64,000 nucleotides of DNA from assembly GCF_965232925.1 (NCBI RefSeq), contig NZ_CBDDRA010000029.1, forward strand, positions 1 through 64,000, in the 5' to 3' direction. Below are positions 15,312 through 22,111 of this stretch, piece by piece. Source of the stretch: Tumidithrix helvetica (GTDB lineage: Bacteria > Cyanobacteriota > Cyanobacteriia > Pseudanabaenales > Pseudanabaenaceae). Position 1 is the stretch's first letter; each line of letters opens with the position of its first letter. Under the pieces are notes generated by a model that made no database searches, was not told the origin of the DNA, and saw only the letters and a list, made by a program, of their open reading frames with translations. Made by a program: the position numbers and the translations under genes.

Positions 15312-16934
15312 TTATTCTATTTTCGAGAGATCGGGCGCAACAAGAGACGTTACATTATGAGTCAAGCTAGGTTGCAAAAATCCTAAAGGACTTCCTTGGG
15401 GTTTATTGGCTAAAGCTGGAATAGACGCACGTAGCGTTGCTACCAGACTTGATGTGGTTGCATCGTAAACCTGTGTCATCAGCTTAGGATATAAACCAAT
15501 GCCAATAATCGGTACGAGCAAGCAAGCAATAATAAATACTTCCCGTGGCTCTGCATCAATTAGTTCTTCATGGGAAATGAGTTCCTTGTTTTCTGCTCCG
15601 TAAAAGATTTCACGCAACATTGATAGCAAATACACGGGTGTGAGAATTACACCTACGGCTGCCAAGATCACCGCTACCACTTTAAATGTATCGCTGTAAG
15701 CATCGCTGGTTGCAAAACCCACAAAGACCATCACTTCGGCGACAAATCCACTCATGCCCGGTAAAGCTAGGGAAGCCAGAGAGCAAGTCGTAAACATGGC
15801 AAAGATCTTGGGCATTTTTTGACCGACCCCGCCCATTTCATCCAAAATCAGCGTATGGGTGCGATCGTAGGTAGCTCCTACCAAAAAGAACAAACTGGCT
15901 CCAATCAGACCATGGGAGATCATCTGGAGCATTGCGCCACTGGTTCCTAGTTCGGTAAAGGAAGCAATCCCAATCAAGACAAATCCCATGTGTGAGATTG
16001 ATGAATAGGCAATCTTGCGTTTCAAACTGCGCTGGGCAAAGGAAGTGAGGGCCGCATAAATAATATTAATTATCCCCAAAATCACCAAAACAGGCGCAAA
16101 GTAAACATGGGCATCAGGAAGCATGCCAGCATTCATCCGCATGAGCGCATAACCGCCCATCTTCAGCAAAATACCTGCCAGCAACATGTGAACAGGAGCT
16201 GTAGCTTCACCGTGAGCATCTGGCAACCAAGTATGTAAAGGGAAAATTGGTAGCTTCACCCCATAGGCAATCAAGAAGCCAGCATAGGCAAAGAGTTGGA
16301 AGGTGAGAGGATAGTCTTTGGCAGCTAGGGCTCTCATATCAAAGGTGGGGACATCACCATAAAATGCCATGGCTAAAGCAGCTACCAAGATGAAGAGAGA
16401 GCCACCTGCGGTGTAGAGAATAAATTTAGTGGCTGCATATAACCTTTTTTTGCCGCCCCAAATTGACAGTAGCAAATAGACAGGGATTAGTTCTAGTTCC
16501 CACATAAAGAAGAACAGAAGCATATCCTGAACGGCAAACACACCAATCTGTCCACCAAACATGGCAAGCATCAAGAAATAAAATAATTTCGGCTTGAGGG
16601 TTACGGGCCAAGAAGCCAAGATTGCCAATGTGCTGATAAAGCCAGTAAGTAAGATCAGGGGCATCGAAAGACCGTCAGCGCCCACCGACCAATTTAGACC
16701 GATCTGTGGCACCCAAGCATAGGTTTCTGATAGCTGTAGCCCTGGTTTAGAGAAGTCGTACTTGGTACAAAAGGCGTAAACCAGCACCGAAAAGTCAATC
16801 AGACCGACGACTAATGAATACCACCGAACTATCTTGCCATCCCCCTTGTCAGGCACGAGGGGGATCAGCAGAGCCATAATTATCGGGAAGATAATTGTGA
16901 AAGTCAGCCAAGGAAAATTTTCAAGATTTAGCAT
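15312..16934 (-). CDS. ndhD1: NAD(P)H-quinone oxidoreductase subunit 4 (NdhD1 type)
   Basis: 540 residues with about 14 membrane helices. It is a proton-pumping, antiporter-like subunit of the thylakoid NDH-1 complex, used in respiration and cyclic electron flow. The family signature is clear: 'FFFMWELELIPVYLLLSIWG' with the conserved Glu, 'PIFPLHTWLPDAHGEA', 'RSLKRKIAYSSISHMGF', and 'LTPVYLLSMLRE' at the end of the core. Length and strong likeness to the D1 form (NDH-1L, respiratory) rather than the CO2-uptake D3/D4 forms are my reading from overall sequence. It is monocistronic; ndhF is not adjacent. Confidence 0.93.
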   Translation of the reverse strand: MLNLENFPWLTFTIIFPIIMALLIPLVPDKGDGKIVRWYSLVVGLIDFSVLVYAFCTKYDFSKPGLQLSETYAWVPQIGLNWSVGADGLSMPLILLTGFISTLAILASWPVTLKPKLFYFLMLAMFGGQIGVFAVQDMLLFFFMWELELIPVYLLLSIWGGKKRLYAATKFILYTAGGSLFILVAALAMAFYGDVPTFDMRALAAKDYPLTFQLFAYAGFLIAYGVKLPIFPLHTWLPDAHGEATAPVHMLLAGILLKMGGYALMRMNAGMLPDAHVYFAPVLVILGIINIIYAALTSFAQRSLKRKIAYSSISHMGFVLIGIASFTELGTSGAMLQMISHGLIGASLFFLVGATYDRTHTLILDEMGGVGQKMPKIFAMFTTCSLASLALPGMSGFVAEVMVFVGFATSDAYSDTFKVVAVILAAVGVILTPVYLLSMLREIFYGAENKELISHEELIDAEPREVFIIACLLVPIIGIGLYPKLMTQVYDATTSSLVATLRASIPALANKPQGSPLGFLQPSLTHNVTSLVAPDLSKIE

Positions 16935-17116
16935 ACTTACAAATAATCAGTTTAATTACCTACCCACTAACTTCAGACATTGTAACTAGGTCTAAATTGA
17001 ATGCCTAGAATTATTCAGACTTACTTAAACTGAATATGCATTTCTACCTAATGAATGTATCCCAGTACTATAAATTGTTTATGAACGTAGTACGGGCTTC
17101 GGCACAGGCAGGCAAG

Positions 17117-17197
17117 ATGCCAGCTACAAATTAATTACAACTCTTTTAGGATTGCTATAAGTTTTTTGCACGCTTAATAAAAATGCCAGCTACAAAT
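17117..17197. repeat. Two copies of ATGCCAGCTACAAAT in the ndhD1-uppP spacer
   Basis: The same 15 bases occur at 17117-17131 and 17183-17197 in the 322-bp spacer upstream of ndhD1 and downstream of uppP. The rest of the spacer is AT-rich DNA with no gene and no clear terminator. Confidence 0.5.
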
Positions 17198-17256
17198 ACC
17201 ACCTACGAATGTAGGTTTAGCTTACTGCAATGGTTTTAAATTTAGCGTTTTTGAAA

Positions 17257-18057
17257 TTAAACCTTACCGAAAGCAACCCATAAAAGCAACGCGCTTCCAA
17301 ACAGGAGGCGATAAAACACAAAGACCCATGTAGATTGGGTTTTAAGGAAGCGCATCAAAAAGGCGATCGCAAGATATGAAAATATAAAAGATGAAACAAT
17401 TCCGACCACCAATGGGCCAAAGGATTTGAGATCTTTTAAAACCTTATAGGACTCGTATACCGTTGCCACGGTGAGCGTAGGGATACCTAGTAAAAACGAA
17501 AATCTTGCGGCGGTGGCTCGCTTCAGCCCTAAAAATAATGCCGTTGTCAGGGTTGAGCCCGATCGCGACACGCCTGGAACTAATGCTAGGGTTTGCCCCA
17601 GCCCGATCAGGAGCCCGTCTTGAATTTGTAAAGAATCAAAGCCCCGCTTGCGAGAGCCAAACTTTTCTGCTGCCCCTAAGATCAATGCCATCACTATCGA
17701 GGCGATCGCAATGACTAGAATGCTCTTGGGTAGCACATCTTTAAATAGATAGCCCACGATCAAGGCTGGACAAGCACCGATCGCAATGCCAACGATCTGC
17801 TTCCACTCTTCTTTTTGCCAATCTTTTTCGCGATAGGCGGTAAGCGCGCCCATGACAATGTGGCGAATATCTAGCCAGAAATATAAAACTACAGCAAAGA
17901 CACTACCGAGTTGAATTGCGTCTACAAAGGTTTTCTCACCAACCTGCTCCCAACCTAAGATTTTTGTGAAAACGAGTAAATGGGCGGTGCTGCTGATGGG
18001 CAAAAATTCTGTAATGCCTTGCACAATTCCAAGGATAAATGCCTGTAAATATTCCAT
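17257..18057 (-). CDS. uppP: Undecaprenyl-diphosphatase
   Basis: 266 residues with seven or eight membrane helices. The enzyme removes a phosphate from undecaprenyl diphosphate on the outer face of the inner membrane, recycling the lipid carrier for peptidoglycan and polysaccharide. The two catalytic signatures are present: 'GIVQGITEFLPISSTAHL' near the N-terminus (Glu and Ser) and 'LVPGVSRSGSTLTTALFLGL' in the middle (Arg and Ser). Length is typical. It is monocistronic. With the LCP protein and nucleotidyltransferase 3 kb away, this region holds several envelope-polymer genes. Confidence 0.96.
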   Translation of the reverse strand: MEYLQAFILGIVQGITEFLPISSTAHLLVFTKILGWEQVGEKTFVDAIQLGSVFAVVLYFWLDIRHIVMGALTAYREKDWQKEEWKQIVGIAIGACPALIVGYLFKDVLPKSILVIAIASIVMALILGAAEKFGSRKRGFDSLQIQDGLLIGLGQTLALVPGVSRSGSTLTTALFLGLKRATAARFSFLLGIPTLTVATVYESYKVLKDLKSFGPLVVGIVSSFIFSYLAIAFLMRFLKTQSTWVFVFYRLLFGSALLLWVAFGKV

Positions 18058-18148
18058 AAATTTAACATTTTGCGATTGGGTGCTGGCTCTCAGCCCCCAA
18101 GTGAATCGATTTCCCTAAGAAGTTTGCACGGGTTATGATCGCACATTA

Positions 18149-18775
18149 TCAAGCAGCCGCGTTGAGGTAAGCAGCTAATTGAGTCTCGCATTGTTGGAAA
18201 ATATAGTTGACAGCAGCAAACAATTTTTCTAGGTCAAAAATACTGTAAGGCTCTGGATGGTGCGTAAAGCTATTTGCTTCCAACTTACCAAATTCCCACG
18301 TGATGCCATTAGAGACAATGCCAAAGATTGCGATCGATGTTTCTCTATGCAATTTCTGTGCAGTAACCATTTCGGCAAGACATTGACCCCAACCCCAATC
18401 AAAATTATCCTGCTTTGCCTCAACGAGGAGCAAATAAGGCTTGTCAAACACAACCTTCCCAAAGGGCGATCGCCTTGCCAAAATATATTCTGGAAATCCA
18501 GAGAGAATATCATCGAAACTTAACAACTGATGACTCCACAATGTAAATATGCTGCTATATGGCTTCCAAGTTTCCTTGAGAATGGGATAAATCATGTTCT
18601 CGCAAATGGCAAACTCAGAATTGTTCACGACTCCCTCTCGCATTACATATTCTAGGTCTTGGCGAAAATAGTCAGAGACGGGAAATTTTACCCCAGACAC
18701 AAAACTTGCCTCTGAATAAATCACTTGCAGTTCTTTGACGGTTAAGCCCAGACTTTTGAAATTACTGAAAGACAT
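18149..18775 (-). CDS. Putative PD-(D/E)XK nuclease-fold protein
   Basis: 208 residues. I do not know a named family. The sequence carries a plausible PD-(D/E)XK core: Glu59 in an N-terminal helix, 'FPEYILAR' (Pro95-Glu96), then 'YLLLVEAKQDNFDWG' (Glu119-Ala-Lys121) and Gln131 in the following helix. Members with this 'LLVEAKQ' pattern occur widely in cyanobacteria as stand-alone proteins and resemble the N-terminal nuclease domain of type I restriction HsdR. No methylase or restriction partner is nearby. The fold is inferred from motif spacing; activity is unproven. Confidence 0.75.
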   Translation of the reverse strand: MSFSNFKSLGLTVKELQVIYSEASFVSGVKFPVSDYFRQDLEYVMREGVVNNSEFAICENMIYPILKETWKPYSSIFTLWSHQLLSFDDILSGFPEYILARRSPFGKVVFDKPYLLLVEAKQDNFDWGWGQCLAEMVTAQKLHRETSIAIFGIVSNGITWEFGKLEANSFTHHPEPYSIFDLEKLFAAVNYIFQQCETQLAAYLNAAA

Positions 18776-18978
18776 ATAGACCTCATCGGCTGTTCTATAT
18801 ATTCCAAGTTACCAGTTAATTTTACGGATAGGGCATTGCGGAGCTGTAAGGACGAAATTGGCTAAGGATCGTAGATTGATTAAAGTGTAATTTTTTGAAA
18901 GTAATCGGAACTTTAACCAATGCCTCTTAGTGCCTAGAATTGCAGGTAATTTAATTCATAATCCTAAGCAAAACAAAA

Positions 18979-19002
18979 CCCCCTACTGGTGAGGTGAGGG
19001 GG
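18979..19002 (-). terminator. Rho-independent terminator for the gene at 19022-19405
   Basis: On the minus strand CCCCCT and AGGGGG form a 6-bp GC stem about 20 bases past the stop codon, followed by TTTTGTTTTGC. Stem and T-tract are both where a terminator should be. Confidence 0.75.
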
Positions 19003-19021
19003 CTAGGAATTCTCGGCTAGA

Positions 19022-19405
19022 TTACTTTTTCTTGATATCTTTCGCCATATTGCGGAACATGTCCATGCTTGTGTCCGAAGAGATCGTACGGCGATCGCTT
19101 GCTGTAGGCGCTTCAGCTTCCTTCTTAGAGGAATAGGTAACCGATTCACCACCCGTAAGCTCTGATTTCTCCATAGAAGAGACTGCTTCAATCATTTCAG
19201 CCCCTTCGGTACTATTTCCCATTTTAGGGAAGGATTTTTTCACACTCTTGGCTGTACGCATGTAGTCAATATCCCCGTAAGTCTTAGCCGAATCAGCATC
19301 TAAGAAAAAGGCATTTGAATCTTGAGACTCCACGCTTGATGAAACAGTTGTCTCTGTTTTATCTGCTTTCTTTTTATTGAATAAACCCCTAATAAAACCT
19401 GTCAT
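19022..19405 (-). CDS. Small soluble protein of unknown function, conserved-looking
   Basis: 127 residues. It has a basic start ('GFIRGLFNKKKADK'), a Ser/Thr-rich low-complexity stretch (20-33), and a segment 'AKTYGDIDYMRTAKSVKKSF' that looks conserved. The Ser/Glu-rich remainder ends in a basic 'MFRNMAKDIKKK'. It has no signal peptide or membrane helix and is probably partly disordered. I have the impression of small cyanobacterial proteins with the same 'DADSAKTYGDIDYMRTAK' phrase but cannot name one. It has its own terminator and an AAAGG-type ribosome site. Confidence 0.7.
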   Translation of the reverse strand: MTGFIRGLFNKKKADKTETTVSSSVESQDSNAFFLDADSAKTYGDIDYMRTAKSVKKSFPKMGNSTEGAEMIEAVSSMEKSELTGGESVTYSSKKEAEAPTASDRRTISSDTSMDMFRNMAKDIKKK

Positions 19406-19608
19406 ATCTTTCGTACTGCCTTTAATGGATGATTGCTAGTATTTACTTTTGTTTCGGTATGTAACATATTAGCAATATTTATGGGACATTTAATCCCAAC
19501 TTCAATCAAAATTTTTGATTCCCTCGCATGGCGCGATCGCCAGAGAATTGTGAGTGTAAGATCGCTCCAGTTATCAGATGAAGTCAGCCTTGCCCATCTC
19601 AACCGCTC

Positions 19609-20511
19609 ATGACCATCAAACCGAAAAATAGCTTTAAGCAGAAATTTAGAAATGTTAACTGGACACCCTATTTCTTCCTGTTGCCAACTATGCTACTGCT
19701 CGGTATTACTGCGTTTTTGCCCGTGATTCAAGCGGTTTACTTAAGCTTTACCAGTTATGACTTTGTGGGCAGCCCCAATTGGGTTGGATGGAAGAATTAC
19801 AATCTGTTGTGGCGCGATCGCTTATTTTGGCAAGTTCTCTATAACACGATCGTTTATTTAGTATTTGCCGTGCCTTTTTTGGTGGTTTTGCCATTGATTT
19901 TGGCGATTTTAGTAAATCAAGCCCTCAAAGGAATTCAAGTTTTTCGGGCGATTTATTATTTCCCTGTGGTTGTTTCTGTAGTTGTGGCTGGGATTGCTTG
20001 GAAGTGGGTTTACGCGCAAAATGGCATCTTAAATTACTTCGCTTCGCTGATTTCATTTCAAACGATCAAAATTGCTTGGCTGACGGATTCGCGGACGGCA
20101 ATTTTTTCGATTATTGCGGTGACGGTTTGGCGCGGGTTAGGCTATTACATGGTGATCTATCTGGCGGGGCTACAGGCAATTCCTAAAGATTTATACGAAG
20201 CCGCCGCGATCGATGGTTCCGATGGTTGGCAAAAGCATTTTGATATCACCGTGCCTCTCCTAAAGCCCTACATTATTCTTGTGGCAATTCTCTCGGCGAT
20301 CGCTTCGATGAAAATCTTTGAAGAGGTCTATATCATGTCCAAGGGGGGCCCCGCGAATAGTACCAAAACAGTGGTTTATTATCTATTTGAGAAGGGATTT
20401 GACAGTTTAGAAATGGGCTATGCTTCCGCGATCGGTGTCGTTTTATTTCTGATTATTTTTACGATCTCAATTTTGACTGTAAAGTTTGTTTCTCCTAGTA
20501 CTCGTGCCTAA
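19609..20511 (+). CDS. Sugar-type ABC transporter permease, MalF/UgpA family
   Basis: 300 residues with six membrane helices. It is one half of the membrane channel of a carbohydrate importer. The cytoplasmic coupling loop is 'LYEAAAIDGSDGWQKHFDIT' (EAA motif), and it ends 'ILTVKFVSPSTRA'. The partner permease gene originally began one base after this stop codon (TAA followed at once by ATG), as the vestigial ATG at 20512 still shows. Now a palindromic insert separates them. No substrate-binding protein or ATPase gene lies nearby, so these are supplied from elsewhere and the sugar is unknown. Confidence 0.92.
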   Translation: MTIKPKNSFKQKFRNVNWTPYFFLLPTMLLLGITAFLPVIQAVYLSFTSYDFVGSPNWVGWKNYNLLWRDRLFWQVLYNTIVYLVFAVPFLVVLPLILAILVNQALKGIQVFRAIYYFPVVVSVVVAGIAWKWVYAQNGILNYFASLISFQTIKIAWLTDSRTAIFSIIAVTVWRGLGYYMVIYLAGLQAIPKDLYEAAAIDGSDGWQKHFDITVPLLKPYIILVAILSAIASMKIFEEVYIMSKGGPANSTKTVVYYLFEKGFDSLEMGYASAIGVVLFLIIFTISILTVKFVSPSTRA

Positions 20512-20519
20512 ATGGATAG
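20479..20519 (+). repeat. Left copy of a 41/42-bp direct repeat flanking an insert
   Basis: This stretch covers the last ten codons and stop of the upstream permease plus the old start ATGGATAG of the downstream one. It is repeated at 20614-20655 with only one extra T. In this copy the old start now reads M-D-S-N-stop. Confidence 0.9.
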
Positions 20520-20613
20520 TAATTAACCGTAGGATATGTTAGGCGTAGTCGTAACGCATCAAATCCCTAGTCAGCATGGGTTACGCTGTCGCTAACCCAT
20601 CCTACAGAGATCC
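20520..20613. mobile_element. 94-bp insert with a palindromic, MITE-like element
   Basis: The arms at 20529-20559 (starting GTAGGATATGTTAGGCG) and 20576-20605 (ending CGCTAACCCATCCTAC) are inverted copies about 75% alike, with a 16-base loop. It codes for nothing. The right arm resembles the remnant at about 1962-1985. The insert lies exactly between the two copies of the flanking direct repeat. Confidence 0.75.
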
Positions 20614-20655
20614 GTAAAGTTTGTTTTCTCCTAGTACTCGTGCCTAAATGGATAG
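20614..20655 (+). repeat. Right copy of the 41/42-bp direct repeat
   Basis: It is identical to 20479-20519 except for TTTT instead of TTT. It carries a second, now untranslated copy of the upstream gene's end and supplies the working start codon (20648) of the downstream permease. Confidence 0.9.
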
Positions 20656-21511
20656 ATATCTGCGTAAGAAAAAATCTTTCAACACTAAAAATCCCTATAT
20701 AGAGAAATTTTGGGGATATTTGTTACTCAGTTTGATTGCTGTGGTCACGATCGCACCCTTACTTTGGTTGGTTAGTACGGCTTTTAAATCTCCTGATGAA
20801 AATATTTTTCGGTTTCCACCGCAACTAATTCCTGCTAATCCTACGTTTAATAACTTTATTAAGGTTTGGCAAAATAATCCCTTTCATATCTATTTGTTGA
20901 ACAGTGTTTTAGTCGCAAGTGTCACCGTTATTTTGAATTTATTGTTTTGTTCTCTTGCTGCATTTCCATTGGCAAGATATGACTTTAAAGGCAAAGCATT
21001 TTTCTTTTGGGCGATCGTGGGGACAAGTATGATCCCATTCCAAATTACAATGATTCCCCTTTATGTTTTGGCAGTACAGCTAAACTTAAAAAATACCTAT
21101 GCGGGTTTAATTTTTCCCTATGTTGTTTCGACTTTTGGTGTGTTTTTACTCAGGCAAGCATTTCAAGGTGTACCTAAAGAATTAGAAGAAGCGGCTTGCA
21201 TGGATGGTTGCTCTAGTTTGGGGATTTGGTGGCATGTGATGCTGCCCTCAAACCGTCCCGCCCTTACCACTTTAGCGGTCTTTACTTTTGTGGCAATGTG
21301 GGGCGATTTTCTCTGGCCCTTGGTGATTGTAGACAAGCCAGAATTCTATACATTACCTTTGGGTGTGGCAAATTTAGCCAGTGCCTTTTCGGAAGATTGG
21401 CGTTTGATTGCGGCTGGATCGGTGATTTCTATTTTGCCAATTTTTGTGTTTTTCATCTTTTTACAACGTTATGTAATTCCTACGGATGCTGGTGCGGGTG
21501 TAAAAGGCTAA
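20648..21511 (+). CDS. Sugar-type ABC transporter permease, MalG/UgpE family
   Basis: 287 residues with six membrane helices. It is the second half of the carbohydrate importer channel. The coupling loop is 'ELEEAACMDGCSSLGIWWHV' (EAA motif), and the protein ends 'YVIPTDAGAGVKG', as MalG-type permeases do. Its start lies in the right copy of a duplicated 42-bp segment; before the insertion it would have started immediately after the first permease's stop and been translationally coupled. A weak purine stretch (TTTCTCC region) gives no clear ribosome site, so loss of coupling could lower its expression relative to its partner. Confidence 0.92.
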   Translation: MDRYLRKKKSFNTKNPYIEKFWGYLLLSLIAVVTIAPLLWLVSTAFKSPDENIFRFPPQLIPANPTFNNFIKVWQNNPFHIYLLNSVLVASVTVILNLLFCSLAAFPLARYDFKGKAFFFWAIVGTSMIPFQITMIPLYVLAVQLNLKNTYAGLIFPYVVSTFGVFLLRQAFQGVPKELEEAACMDGCSSLGIWWHVMLPSNRPALTTLAVFTFVAMWGDFLWPLVIVDKPEFYTLPLGVANLASAFSEDWRLIAAGSVISILPIFVFFIFLQRYVIPTDAGAGVKG

Positions 21512-21666
21512 AGATAAAGGTTAAAAATTGTAATTATAGGAACTTATTTTTGGTTTTAAATGTTGAATGATTTAAGCACTAATAAATTCTAAAAGTTAGC
21601 AGTCTAAGCCCAAGAGTGCCAACGTTTTAGTCTTATTGGTAAAGCAATCCTATTGGATTTGTCAGT

Positions 21667-21688
21667 GGAGTAATTTATGAATTACTCC
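21667..21688. terminator. Hairpin after the permease pair
   Basis: GGAGTAATT-TATG-AATTACTCC is a 9-bp perfect stem 155 bases past the permease stop, followed by TTCTC. It belongs by sequence to the ATT(C)ATGAAT palindrome class seen after metH. No gene is seen in the 21512-21723 spacer. Confidence 0.55.
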
Positions 21689-21723
21689 TTCTCAATTTAC
21701 CTTTTAGCTGTTAGGAGATAAAT

Positions 21724-22068
21724 ATGGAATACACATTTGAAATTTTAGGTGTGTCGCCGATTCTTTATTTCTTTAATCATCAACAAGAAGCAATCCAAAA
21801 GTCTACCCATGAGGGTGTGGAGTATCTTGGCGCCCATCGCTGTACTCTAGATGCCTTTATCCAATCGGCAGAAATTGTACCTGCCCAGAGAGGCTGGGAC
21901 TTCGATCGCCTCGTGCAAGCGATCGTCGATTTTTGGGTAAATAATCCCGAACGTGTGGGGCTTTGGCGCGAAAGACTATCAGATGCAGGCGGTGAAAGCC
22001 TCGTTGTAGCTAGAGTAGGTAATTTGAAATCCTTACGCCACGAACTAGAGTCGATATTCAGGCAGTAA
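21724..22068 (+). CDS. Conserved-looking small protein of unknown function
   Basis: 114 residues, soluble. An AGGAG lies eight bases before the ATG. The protein begins 'EYTFEILGVSPILYFFNHQQ' and has 'GWDFDRLVQAIVDFWVNNPE', an amphipathic helical segment. It has no signal peptide and no obvious catalytic motif. I do not recognise the family. It converges with the CHAT gene on the other strand, with 43 bases between stops. Confidence 0.65.
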   Translation: MEYTFEILGVSPILYFFNHQQEAIQKSTHEGVEYLGAHRCTLDAFIQSAEIVPAQRGWDFDRLVQAIVDFWVNNPERVGLWRERLSDAGGESLVVARVGNLKSLRHELESIFRQ

Positions 22069-22111
22069 GATTGCAATTTGACCGAGCGATCTTTGCCTTT
22101 TCTGGAAACTG

